Origin: Panicum virgatum
Taxonomy: Eukaryota > Streptophyta > Magnoliopsida > Poales > Poaceae
NCBI RefSeq assembly: GCF_016808335.1
Contig: NC_053143.1
Location: 186,001 to 250,000, forward strand
Length of the DNA: 64,000 bases
Direction: 5' to 3'
The notes under the pieces were generated by a model. That model searched no databases, was not told the origin of the DNA, and saw only the letters and a program-made list of their open reading frames with translations. The translations under genes and the position numbers were made by a program. How positions within the stretch are numbered: position 1 is the first letter of the stretch; every line of letters starts with the position of its first letter. This document shows positions 21,200-33,581 of the stretch, one piece after another.

Positions 21200-21890
21200 C
21201 ACTACAATAAAACATGTATGTAGTGGCACTATTTTTAGTTTCTAGAGACATTTTAGGTTGTCTCTACGTAATCGTAGTCATTTTTTACTATGTCGTAGAG
21301 GTGCCACTACATCCGGTGTCTCTTTGATAGAAGAGACACTTTGTTAATTATCTCTATATTCTATAAGACAAATTAACTTGTAATGACACACTATTATGTC
21401 TCTACCCTCTAGGTGCACTAGAAAATATTGAAAAATATGATACTACTTGAATGATGCAGCTTTGAAGCTTCAAACTCCAGACCTTACATCATATGGAACA
21501 ATGCTCAGCCTGGTAACCATCTCACATTTACAACAATTGTTACTCATATACTAAGTATAATTCTTATGATCAGTATTCTGTAGTGCACCTCAATGATCTA
21601 AATAGTGTCTCAAGATATTAAAAGGAATGACTCAAACTATGCCCCTATGGGGCTAAGGTCAAAAATTAAAGTGTCTCAAACTTGCCCCCAAGAATCTGTA
21701 TTGACATTTTACAAAATGACTTGAAAAAATATCTCTATGATTTAAAATGCCTCAAATAGTGTCTCAATACATGTGATGCTTTCGAAAGTGCCACAAAAAA
21801 TGTCTCTACAATACATTGTGACATATATGTAAACGCAAATTATGAAATGTCTATGTAGAAGTGTCTTTATATTGGATTTGTGTTGTAGTG
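21200..21890. mobile_element. Non-autonomous CACTA (En/Spm) element, 691 bp
   Basis: The left end CACTACAATAAAAC and the right end, in reverse CACTACAACACAAATCC, form terminal inverted repeats starting with CACTA. A 3-bp ATT duplication flanks it (21197-21199 and 21891-21893). The interior repeats words such as GTGTCTCT and AGAGACA in both orientations, as CACTA subterminal regions do. It has no transposase frame and would need an autonomous partner. Confidence 0.88.
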
Positions 21891-21893
21891 ATT

Positions 21894-23007
21894 ATACGAC
21901 CGACCCGAGGTAGGGCTCGTATTTGCCATGAGTTCAAAGCTGAGAATGCTCCGAGTTATCCAAAACCTCTACAAAACTAAGCAATGTTGCTGAGAAAACT
22001 CAAGCGGAATCCATTGTGCAACTAATTGGTGTACCTTCTTCGGTGAAGAAAGCAGAGTTACATGCAATACTTTTCCTCAAGTTGAAACTTGCAGGCTTCT
22101 TGTTTGTGTTTGGTGAGGATGCCCCTCCTGCCCCCCTGCGCAGCCCTGGGAAATCTAAGGCAATGTTTCTTCCAATAACATTAGCTAAGTTTTCCTTATT
22201 ACCTGTATGTCAGGTGATTATTGCATCTGGAACGCTAACAAGCATATGGAGCTGTAAATAACACCCAAGCAAAGTTAGAGTAGGAAGGGCAGGGGGCCAA
22301 GAGGAAAAGATGTGAGAGACGAGGCCTCACCAGTTCTGGTGAGGAGGTGGTGCGGCGACGCCATGAGTAGCAGGATCTCAATTTAGTTCAGTTCAGGATG
22401 GGGGTGGGGTTTAAGGACGGAACTGCCTGTTTAAAGCTCTTATCTCTATTGCCCGTTGCAGCTGAGCCAAGTGTATTGATGAAATAAACCCAGCCCACCA
22501 TGAGATGTAGGCCCAGGCAGCCAACCACTACGAGCAGTTCGCCCTCGCTTCCTCCACCCCGCCACCACCTCCACCTCGGATGGTCCTCGACTATGCACAC
22601 CTCGAGCTCGCTGAGGCCATCCAAGCCTCCCTCATCCACTCCCCAAATGGGAGGTCGTGGCGTGGGTCTTCAAGGAGAAGTGCTGCTCAGGACGCTTATG
22701 CATCCAACATCCATCTATTTTATTTTATAGTGGTGCTATGGGATAAGAATCCTCTATATTACTTCTTCCTGCAGTTGGGTCACTGACGTTTGGATCCGAT
22801 CCCCCACGTCGGTGAGAGAGTAGTACTGCAAGGAATATCATCCGGTGTGACGGTGATTCTCGGAAGGAGTTTATGTACTTGGTGATTCGTTTTCTTAGTT
22901 TTACCGGTTTGAACTGAAATCATATTCTACTTTTTTTTCTTTTGCTACTATACTACTAGACCTATTATAATTAGAAACATAAGAAAGTGTCAGAATTTGA
23001 GATGCCA
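21894..23007. other. Intergenic DNA and 3' flank of the PLAC8 gene
   Basis: No recognised gene is present. A short frame at 22500-22730 with Pro-rich sequence might be an old gene remnant, but I cannot name it. The last 100-200 bp are probably the 3' UTR of the minus-strand PLAC8 gene. Confidence 0.4.
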
Positions 23008-24428
23008 TTATGTAGTACGTACAACTGACAGTGAAGGGGGCACAGTGACCACCCTACTATCATCGTAGATTGATGCTACTGGTGCTCTTGCAGCTGGAGG
23101 GTGCAGAGCGTCGGCCGTGCGGACTTCCTGAGCCAGAGCGCACGGGTAGTAGCAGAGCCAGTGCAGGCAGTCGGTGAGGTCCGGCTTGCCGCAGCAGGCG
23201 TGGCTCACCGGCAGACGGAACCTCCGGCGCATCTGGATCCTCCAGAAGCCGCCGTAGAGGAGGCCTAGGACGCAGAGGAAGATGCCGGCGAGGCCCAGCG
23301 CGTCCCTGACGTCCTCGTTGTCGATGTTGATGGCGGCCAGGTCGAAGATGAAGAAGGGCGCCAGGCACAGGAGCAGGAAAGTAGCGATGTGCACGTACAT
23401 GTTGCCGAAGCCGAGCCTGCTCATGTTCCACCCAAAGACGCAGCAGCTGCAGCACACGGAGAGGTAGGCCAGCGACATGTCGTCCCACACATCCAGCAGC
23501 CCGCCCGCCCATGATTCCAATTCCCTGCTCTGCTGCTGCTCGTCCCCGCTCTTCCTCTTCTTCCGTTGCAGCTGCTGCGGATTATTATTGTTGTTGCTGT
23601 CATTGCAGGAGGAGGAGGAGGATTCCTCCTCATCATCATCATAATATGCCTGATGTGCTGCCTGCGCCTCGTAGTCGTTCCCGAGGGGGATGAGGTTGTT
23701 GTACAGCCCGGCCACCGCCGGCGCGCAGATGGCCACCGAGATGGTGAGGGCGACTCCGATGACGGGGCGCTCCGGCCTACGGTACCCAAGGATGAGGCCG
23801 CACAGCGCGTACTGCGCCAAGCAGTTGAGATGCAGCAGCAGGACCACCAGTGCACCACCGTGATGTGCTTCCTCTCGCTGGGCTTGCAGGTGCCGTCCTT
23901 GCAGTAGACCTGCCGGAGCTGGAGCATGTCGCCGGCTCTCCACCGGCAGAGGAGCACCAGGTGGTAGAACCTCCTCGGGTGCTGGTACAGGCACAGAAGA
24001 GTGAAGAGAGCATTCAGGATCTGGTTGTTCACCTCGAACCATGCGTCCCTCTGCGGTTTCGTCGGCAGCACGCGGTTGAGCATCCCGGTCATCACCATGA
24101 AGAGGATGGCCCCTGACACCCGGACGGCGATGATCCACACCAGCAGAGCCATGTTCATGGGGTTTCTGATCCACTCTTTGGCCTTGTCCCACAGGGTGCC
24201 CCAGTCGATCTTCTTCACAAAGGCCACCGGTCTGGAAAGCATTTGGCGGGTGGACGATGGTGATGAGCTCGACTGCCACTCCTCAGATGGTGAGTCATCA
24301 TAATACTGCTTGTATGAATCTGAACCGTTTCTTCCCATCATTCCTGCTGCCTGCTGTTCGCCATGTTTCTGTATGGGATCACCAGCCGATGAACTAGCCA
24401 TCTTATCTATATCTTCTTCTAGTACCAA
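23008..24428 (-). CDS. PLAC8-family membrane protein, with one frame break
   Basis: It appears as a single coding exon. The N-terminal frame starts at Met 24428 (or Met 24401, MASSSAGD) and reads through a hydrophobic segment (MALLVWIIAVRVSGAILF) to ERKHITVVH. The rest (LLLHLNCLAQYALCG onward) is in another frame. At about 23845-23856 eight bases (TGGTGGTC) lie between the two parts where relatives read straight through, so a frameshift or a sequence error is present. The C-terminal half is a typical plant PLAC8 domain: CCSCCVFGWNMSRLGFGNMY, a hydrophobic segment, CCGKPDLTDCLHWLCYYPC, and ALAQEVRTAD. A Ser/Asp/Asn-rich insert lies in the middle. PLAC8 proteins act in cell-size control and metal transport, but the role of this subfamily is not established. 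A 5' UTR exon is likely near 24817-25000, with a donor at CAG/GTGAG and an acceptor near 24468. Confidence 0.85.
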
Positions 24429-25500
24429 CTAGCTAGCTGACGAGGGGCTCACAATTGGCCTTGGTCTGCAAGTAAACTGGACATTCATTTCTGCATGGTG
24501 ATTGGTGAATGAATAATTAATCAAGGGCAGCACAGTACAGGGAAGAAATGATTGACCTGTCAATTTTGCAGAGAAAGGGTTGCTTGCGTTTGATTGATGA
24601 ACATATGTATGCGGTATAATGATTAGTTCTGCTACGAAAGATTACAAACTTTCACTGTAATATCTAGTGGTCATGAACTGAAAATCTGCAACACTGCAGG
24701 ATTATATGGTCTCTTGTTGGAACTTGCTCGATACATACATATACATACATGGGTTGGTTTATCTCTTGAAACTGATGAAGGGGAGGGGAGGGAGGAGACG
24801 GAGAGGGATCATCTCACCTGATGGATGGAGCTGATGAATCGAATTCCAACCGATGACTCCAGCCGCCCTGGAGGAGAGCTCGATCGCCTCCATCCAATGG
24901 AATGGAAATCGTTTCGTGGAAGCTGGGCGGAGCTTTCCCGGAGAGAGAAAGAGACTTGCTTCTTGGACATGGTCATCTTCCATCGGTCGACAAGTTCAAG
25001 GTCAACAATTACAATGTTAAGTTGGGGCGCACAAACACAAGTCGCACTTGGCGCCTTATTAAGCTACCGCTTTTTAAACAAGACAAACCCGTGCCTTTTT
25101 AAACTTCAACGAGTTCCAAGCCAAATGGTCATCGGATCAGAGTAAGTACAACAGACAATTTACAGAAGGACACTGCTATAGATCATCTTCAAATAACAAA
25201 CATGAAGCGAGCTGTACTGTCCAGCAAAACAACAACAGCTCCAGCATGTGCCTCTACCCTATAGCCCTTTTCTCGTCTATACTGTACTATAAAGCCATCC
25301 CAAGGCCTACTGAAATTGAAATTCAGCAAATTTTCATCAGTGGAGGGAGAGCAAAAAAAATAGCAACCTAGAACTGAATACATGTATTACGAAAGGAACC
25401 AGATGTTCTATTGCTTCTCTGAGACATGGGCAGAAAAACTTGTGTCGCATGGCTTCAGTTTCTTTGCGCGCACCACAATGTTAGCCAGGCGAACGGAAGG
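24429..25500 (-). promoter_or_regulatory. 5' UTR and upstream region of PLAC8; 3' UTR of the carrier gene
   Basis: Between the two minus-strand genes I see only a probable 5' UTR exon and intron of the PLAC8 gene, its promoter, and, nearer 25200-25500, the 3' UTR of the carrier. No other gene is supported. Confidence 0.45.
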
Positions 25501-28500
25501 TCAATCTCTGGAACCCACCATGGCTTTCTTCTCCTGTGCAGACTCTCTGGACTCGCTCTCATCTTTGATCATTGCCTTCTTTGCAAGCTCGTAGCCTGCA
25601 AAGTTCATTGCTCCGAGAGGAGCAATCCAGAAGAAGCGAGGGATCGCACCCTTGAACAGACCAAGGGGGCCCTCGCTTCCAAGGATGGAGAAGACTATCA
25701 TCTGCATAGACACTGGTGTGCCTGGAGGGGCAGTCATCATCCGTGTTTTCATCACATCAAAGGGAGTGGTGACAACTGCTGCAAGTCCTCCAGATAATGC
25801 TCCAACTGCTACAATTTCCCATGGTTCCAAGTCCCTCTTCGCAACATGCTGTGCTGCCTACAAAAAAAAAGGTCGTCATCATTGAGACATGTGCCCAGAT
25901 GTACTGTAACTACCATTCCGAAATTACGACAACCAAAATACATACTAGTGGCACTGATAAACATAAGGAACTGACTAATTAGTAACAGTGTCAAAAGTTC
26001 TACCCCTAACTCTCATCCATTTGGATCTACTCTAATGTGATAAAACAAATGAATAACTCTAGTCATTCAGATGTTTACATATTTGTACAAGAAAAAAAAA
26101 ACCATTAAGCTGCCTCTTTGCAGTCAGAGGCATGGCATTTTTCAGATTGATAGAACAGATGGTAAGCATAAAAAAGGCCAAAGGCACTCAAATGTAAAAT
26201 TTTAAGTTAATAATATACGTCACTTCGAAGGTGTGGTGAAAATACAGAACCATTAACAAATTCAGGGTACCTTCTTAGCTTCTGCATAGAGGCACATTCC
26301 AGCAACATAGAAAGGAACCTCACGACAAAGTGTGGCCCCAGTGCCACGAAAAAATCCCATTGGGCCATCTTGTCGCATGGTGCCAACAATCGCCTCCCCT
26401 ACATTGTTGAAGATTCCAGCCTGCAAACGCTGCTTGAGAACCTCACAAGGGATGCGGACTGCAGTACCCAGGACTGTGCTGCAGAAGGAAGCCAATGATT
26501 GCACCTACGGAAGAAAAGGCAGATCATCAAGTAAGTTCAGTAAGCACAACAATTATCACAAAATTTTAATTTTTGCCTCTATCCTTGTTCAGATGCCAAG
26601 TAAGAGCTTTTTACAGATGGACCAACTTCCCTTTTAAGCTATGCAGGCTTTTCTACCATGAATAGAAGTAAGTTAGCCTGAATTTTACAAGAACAGGTAG
26701 CTCACTTGACGAGCTTACATTGATCAAATTGCCATACAAGCATGCTGTAGTTGAGAGTTTGCGGAAGATCAATTTTCTGGATAGTATTTGAGGTAATAGA
26801 TAACGAGAAAGTTTGCTACTATTAAGAGGTTTTAAAAAGTTGGATCATGAGCTTTATAAGGTGACCTTGGGCCTGCACAGCAGATATAGAGGAGGCGAAT
26901 TTTGCACAAGGTGGTAGTGGAGTACCAAAATGTACCTGAATCTCTGGAAGTGCTGGAGCTACATTAGTTAATACAAGCTTGCTTGCTTCGAAAATTCCTG
27001 TCCTCAAACCATGACTGCAAAAATGGCATGATTTGATTCCTACATCCTACAACGGATTGGGCATATAAACAATGGAATAGCACACACCTTGAAAACTGGC
27101 CGAGAATTGCTGGGATAGAACCTCGATACAATCCTCGAAGCCCAATTTGTGGAAGCTTTGAAATGAGCTCTGGAAATGAGAGCGTAGATGATTGGACACG
27201 AGTCTGATACAACACAGAAGATAACGCAAATGAATTTTGGATATTTTGGTCAGCAGACTGAAATTCTGTCATCCTGTACTTATCCACAAGATTACATTCT
27301 AACAGGTAATGCATTGGCATAAATATTGATCCGTGATGGGCAATCATAGTCATAAAGAAAGAGCTCAAAATGGGATACTACACACACAGAAAGCTCCAAA
27401 CTGTGCTTTATTGAATCACTTGTTTGAATGAAAACGGTATAAGGAAGCATGCTACTGTACCTTCATCGAATCAATAGGATGCAGCAGAGAGGTAGAGAGT
27501 GCGCTAGCAAGGCCTCCAGCTAAAGCAGACTTCAAAACACTTCCAGTCGATATTTCAACAGGTGGGGGAACAGCAACAACAGTAGCAGCTTCAAACCAAA
27601 TGCTCCTGAATGCATTTTTTAAGTGAAGAGAAAGTAAGATGGCAAATCGAGCACCTGAAACCTATTAAGAATTGGTGAATATTTCCAATCACATAGCCAC
27701 TATTCACTAAAGCCAACACAGAACATACGTTTATCCTAACAGGATGCCACAAACATACCGAGGATCATCCTCAAGGCGTTCTGAAGGAAGTAGAAGCATG
27801 AAGTTGCGGAAATGGCCATATGAGATTGATCCTTCTGAATCTGAATTAAGATACCGTAGCATGGCAGAAGCATTATCTTCATTGGCCGGGAGGCCTGCAC
27901 TTTTCAAGGAAGTCAAAATTTGATTCTTGTGAAGTGTTCCAGACTTGCTCAAACACAACGTGGTATATGCTCGGAGAATGGTTGGCTCCTTCTGTTCCAT
28001 CAAGGATAGAAATTGCTTCCAGCCAATCGATTTTGAAAAAAAGTTGCTTCTGGTACGCCGTAACAAGTCCCGAGCATACCTCCTAGGTAACCGTCTCTTC
28101 CTCATTGCAATTTCGAGATCTTCTAGAGTGACTTGGCCATCACCATCTCTGTCTAACTCTTCAAAGAACCGCTTTCCTGCAGCGGCATAATATTATTGCA
28201 AATATCACCTCGTGCCACAACACATGAAAAGAGTAACCTTTCATAAGTAACTTAGAATTCCAGTTTGAAAATTGTATGATGGATCACAAAGAATAGTCTG
28301 ACAAACATTACAGTACCACCCTGCTATTGCATGGGTTAATGACAATGTCTGATAGGCATATCTTTGATGGTAGCTCACCAACATTTTCTAGCTCATCAAC
28401 ATGGTTCTCTATTTTTAGTAATGGCTGGATATTTCACATTGTGATGCAGAGGCCGGAATATTGAAATGTTCCTTTATCTAAAAAATCAGAAGAGATTAAT

Positions 28501-29599
28501 GAGGTAAACTGTAAACACAAATGGCATATACTGAATCTGCATATTTGAAGAAGCCCAGTGGTCAAACTGTGTAAAATCAGCCTTCTACATTGTGGAATGA
28601 TGGCCGTTATCTAATGATTTATTGATTGGTTAGTACCAAAGGGCAAAACACATGAAGGACTGACCATTGTAGACCATCAGCCTACATACTTAAAGAAGCA
28701 TGATACAGTGGACACCTCACAATTGAAAAAAGAAAAATGATGTTACCTTCAACTTCTGCATATCTGAAGAAGTCTTGCACAGAGAAAAGTTTCTTCTTGT
28801 CTGGGTGTCCATCTGCTGATGTTGATGATCTGCTCACCAGCTGTGGGACCAACTCGATGAGCTCTGTCAGTGAAACTGCAGACAGTGTGGAGCGCAGCCG
28901 CTCCACATTCGACAATGGAATGCTAAGCAGCCGAGCAGATAATTTCTGTACTGACTGTGGTGTAGCACTAGCATTGTCAACCTCCCCCCTGTCCTCCATT
29001 CCATCACCACCACCACCACCCTCCTGGTCGCTGACCGGTGCTGGGGCACCCATGATGGCTGCCGGGGGAGGAGGTGCCCCAACCTTTGCGAAACCGAGGT
29101 TGGAAACGAACCCGTCGAAATCTGCCCTCTTTCCATCGATTACCTTCCTGAGAAGCTGAAATTGATGGACCTGCTGGGTAGCGATACCAAATTCGGCGCC
29201 TTTGTGCTTGCAGGCGTCCTCCAGTAGAAGCAGGTTGTGCGAGAAGGCGTCGAAAGCAATGCAGAGGAGGAGCTCCAGCTGCTGCTGCGGGCCGGCTGCA
29301 GCGCTCCGCTCCCGGTCCCGGAGCGGCCGTGAGTGTTTGCCTCCCCGACGCCTAGGCTTGGGGCGGCGCTTGGTGTCGTCGCCGCGGAAGCATCTGGCGA
29401 ATGACCTGAGGGGCTTGTGGAGGAAGTTGGTGACGACGACGTGGAGGTGGAGGAACCAGTCGGGCTGGGGCTCCTGCTGCGGCTGCTTGGGATTGGGATT
29501 GGATCCAGGGATGTGGATGATGGGAAGGTGAAAATGGGCGATGGCGCCGCGGGCGGCAGCGAGGAAGGCCTCGAAGGGGCGGTCGGACGCCATAGGCAT
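25501..29599 (-). CDS. SAMTL: EF-hand-containing mitochondrial substrate carrier, SAMTL type
   Basis: Seven exons with consistent GT-AG borders and phases: 29599-28747, 28176-27759, 27605-27461, 27203-27088, 27014-26936, 26504-26271 and 25857-25501. They total 2202 bp, or 733 residues. The long N-terminal part (exon 1) is plant-specific. Exon 2 has one clear EF-hand loop (DRDGDGQVTLED) and a second weaker one. Exons 3-7 form three carrier repeats with signatures PIDSMKTR, PCEVLKQR and PFDVMKTR. The protein closely recalls Arabidopsis At2g35800, named S-adenosylmethionine transporter-like; real substrate and membrane (mitochondrial or plastid) are not settled by sequence. Met 29593 (MASDRPFEAF) is an equally good start. 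All exons are intact. Confidence 0.93.
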
Positions 29600-30903
29600 C
29601 AGGGGCAGCCACTACTAGTACTAGGTGGTGCTTCCGGTGCGGTGGCGGTGGGTTCCGGCGTGCGGCGGGAAAGGCATAGCTGCAAGGTGAGAGAGACCTC
29701 ACTCAGAGGACGCTCCGTGGATTGCTGCAAAGGCTCTTCTGGCCAGAGAGAAGATAGTAGTAGTGGTGGAAGTGGAAGCTTACAGCGAGCGGCGGGCGGT
29801 GGCGGAAGAAGCCGGCGGGCGAGGCGAAGGCGAGCAGATTCCGACAAACAGGGACACGGGAGGTGGAGAAGCGGCGAACCGCGACCATGAGAAAAGGCAT
29901 TAAGGAATTATTTCCTTAGAGAGATGAAATGAATTATGATTTTCCAGATGTGGCCTGCCTTTCTTCCTTTCCGGGAAAATCAAGAGTTCAAGACGCTTTG
30001 TTTTCTTCTGTTGTGGTCAAATTTTTTAGGGTACACAAATTTTTTTTAATAAAACGAATAATCAAATTAAAATTTTAAAGTAAAAAATGACAAACGAATT
30101 ATAATTTGGAACAGACGGGGACGGGTAACAAAACCATTGGCACTAACTATATTCTAAGCTCACATTTGTGAACCACGCCGCATCCAAAAAGACATCCAAA
30201 TAAATGTTTGGCAAAGTACACAACTGCATCGTAAGGATGAACTCATAACGTGCGGATGAATTCATAACAAGTGCTAACAAGATTTGTTAATATAGAATAT
30301 ATCAATTGTAAATCAACCTCTCTATACAAACAATGCAAACAATAAAAAGAATGGACCCACATCAACGAAATGGATAAGGATGTCGATCAGATCATGACAT
30401 GCCCTTCATTCTAAAGGATGATTTTATTTTCGACGCGAGCCTCCTGTCAGTGTCGACTGTCAACCAAAGAGTTGGCTGTTCATGTCGTATTTCGCATAAA
30501 AGCCAGTAGCAGAATGATTGAAGTTCCAGGACAAGCATGTCAACAATTAGAACATCAAATTGGAGCAAATACAAATTTCTGAAAGAACATCAAATTCGAA
30601 CAAAATACAGCAGCCGATGTGCTGCTTCCTTCCATTATTCCAACAAAATCAATAGTATATACGTACATTCATGATCGCAAGATGGAAGTAACACCCCCTA
30701 CTCTAATCTACACTAATAATCACATGGAGATGGAAGTATACACTACTAGTAATAATAATTCCTATTTCATAACTTTTACGTATAATACACAACACAATCA
30801 CACTAGATGCACAAGAATTCTTTTAAAAAAAAAAACAAGAAGAAGAAAGAGAAACGCAATCTCTCACTGACTGGCTGACACAACTATGGACTGCTGCTGA
30901 TGC
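29600..30903. other. Promoter of the carrier gene and 3' flank of the PLC gene
   Basis: The first 300 bp upstream of the carrier are GC-rich and probably 5' UTR and core promoter. The rest is AT-rich with no credible gene. The last few hundred bases before 30904 are probably the 3' UTR of the minus-strand PLC gene. Confidence 0.5.
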
Positions 30904-33581
30904 CTAGACAAAATCGAAGCGCATGAGGAGCCTGACGGACTTGTACCTGACGCCCTTGCGATCGTGGAGGGGCACAGCACGAATGCCCTGCTTCAGCTCC
31001 CACACCGGCAGCACCGTCTGCCCGCCGAAGTCGTGCTTCTCCGACATGTCGTACTCCTGCACCTCTATCCTCAGCAGGGCTAGCTCCGGCACCGTCAGCG
31101 GGAACGTGAACTCCTCGTCCCACACCGGCACCCACTGGTCTTCCAGGACCCGCGTTTTCTTCATCACACTATCCGCCTTCACTCCAGCGATCCCTACCTG
31201 TTTATTCAGACAGCATGTATATTGGACCTTCTTAGCTACAACTTTCGTCCCACAATGTAACCCACTGTCTACCAAGAACCAATTCAACATCCTTGTTGCC
31301 TTACCCTGGTATAGAAATCTGGAGGCGAGAAGGAGTCGAAATGAGTTTTACTGAAATCCATGCGCCACCCATCTCCCATATATACTTTAACCTGCTTCCA
31401 CATTGTACGATTTTACTGCTATGCTGGAGCATCTTCATTGATATTTTCAACAAGATCAGCTGTGACTGCCTTGGAAACATATACCTACCTTGAGAGTTGT
31501 CTTCACAGGCAAACTAGCTTTAGGGTCAAATACCTCGCCATTTGGACCTGTCGTTAGCAAGAAGTCAGGTTTTTTAACATACCCGCAGCCCCCATTGGCT
31601 CTGAAAAATCCTTGCATCAATCGGAGTGCTTTGTCATACCCCTGAAAAAATGAAAACACAAGACACTATGCTTTACTTCACATATATTGATTATAATACA
31701 GCTTGACAGCTGTGCAAGAGACCTAGTTCAGCCAAACAACTTAATAGTAACCACTATGTGACTATGAAAGGCATGAAGAAAGGCAAACTACTGACAGTTA
31801 CAAACTAAATCCCACCTGCATGTTAAATGCAACCATCTGAGCGCCATGAATCCAGGCATTCATTGGATCATAGTTAGAAGAGTTAACCCTTGTGCCCTTT
31901 GGATACACCCTCAGTATATTCTTCTGAGTGAACCTGAATAGATTTAAGTTCTTCAGCAAGTCTGCGGACTATGGTAAACACCTTGAAGATATGCAATTTG
32001 GGATTGGTTAATGGTGAAAACTTTGTATCAATTATATTTTGTAGGCTACAATGGGAGCTTGACCTTTTACCGGATTACGAACTGTAGACTACAGTAGAAA
32101 CATTGGTGAGCCCCTATGGTCTAAAACAGAGGAAAAAGATTTAAAGGCATAAGCTAAACACTGAGTTTATAAAACCCATAGAACTGATAGTATAACAATT
32201 TGATACGAAATCTTCTGGTGTTCTTGTGCATTGGACTTCAAATAGAATTAGATATTGGTACACACAAATTACCTTATGACTTCAGCGCCATGAGAAGCTA
32301 TCGCTTTAGCTACCTGTGTCTCGCTCAAAGAGAGTCGCCTGACTTTGTCTGGGTCTACCTTTAGAGCATCCCGTAAATGGCCTTTTGGTTTGCCAGCTTG
32401 GATGGTGATCAATTTCCTATACTCACAGGCAGTATCCTGCTGAAATTTGGGGTCGTCCTCATCAGAATCTTCCTCGTTCATCCTGTTCATGACAATAAGT
32501 TTACTTCATGCGTGTTAAACAATGGGTGCCTGTCTTGAAAAGGCAATGATATTGCAGACCTTTCCATCAGATTCATCGGCATTTGAATCTATTCTCCTCA
32601 GGCTTCCTTGGTCTGGTAAATCAGCTATGTTTCCACTACCATTCTGATTATCCTTAGCTTTCAGAAACTCCTTGTATTCTTGCGGGGGTTTAGTTGAGAT
32701 TATTATCCTCTTCATTAGAGCTTCTGGAGAAGGAAACTCTTTCAATGGCTCTGAACTAGGGATGAAAAGAAGATCTCCAAACGTTTCAATGAGCATCTAT
32801 AGTAATTTCCAAGTTAGAACTGATGTTTTAAACAGGTGGGAAATGCAAGGAAAAAATGATACAGTAAGTAAACTTCACCTCAGCTACTTTGGCTTGGAGG
32901 TCTGCTGTTAGGTGATCCTCCAGAGTAATAACAAGAGGATAATTGGACGCACAAAAGGCATATTCTTTAATTGATTTTAAACATCTGATCATTTCTACAG
33001 GGGCAGTCAATGTCCTTTCAAATGCCAAGAAAAATAAGAGTCAGGGAAACATTTTGCAGAGTAAAAGAGAAAAAGGTTGGTTACAAATTCAAGCAGTATG
33101 GGTTATTTATAACAAACTAGACTGTGTAAATATTGAGCAGGGGTTTGTAGTGGGGAAATTCTTGTTCTTGCTACATTGTTGTGTAGTGAGAAAAAAATGC
33201 ATTTTCCCTTCATTTTGGAGAAAGGGTGTCGTGGTATATCATGCAATAAACTGCGCACACTTCGGGTTTTTTATGTGTACCCAAAGTGTCATCCTCAAAT
33301 GATATTGTTTTAGAATGCAAAAATATGCTGTAATCATTCCATGAGCCGAAAAAAATCAATATGGTTAAAGAACGGAATTCATACCCTCCATGAAGAATAT
33401 CAACATTGTTCTTTGAAGAATTTGGCCACATATCAAGCTCAATGACTCTAACACCTCTCTGTAGTGATTTTATAATTGGGATGTCACTGGAGTCACTATT
33501 GAGCTGGTTCCCGGTAAGGTAGGAATTATGGCCAGTGAATATGAAATAATGAGAGAACGGGGCTGACATGTCCTGGTGAAC
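30904..33581 (-). pseudogene. Phosphoinositide-specific phospholipase C, N-terminus missing and frameshifted
   Basis: Eight exons are recognisable: 33581-33385, 33014-32879, 32796-32560, 32482-32273, 31933-31816, 31641-31489, 31391-31305 and 31197-30904. They give the X domain ([34 protein letters not shown]), an acidic linker, the Y domain ([34 protein letters not shown]) and a C2 domain ([20 protein letters not shown]) ending in RFDFV. Plant PLCs hydrolyse PIP2 at the plasma membrane. Two faults are visible. First, no N-terminal EF-hand-like exons were found before the first exon, so about 110 residues are missing. Second, in the 32482-32273 exon the frame fails: entering in phase 0 gives GATGAACGAGGAAGATTCTGA, a stop after six codons, while the downstream reading needs a net one-base change. 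The exon length (210) does not fit its borders' phases. The Y and C2 parts would therefore not be made. Confidence 0.85.
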
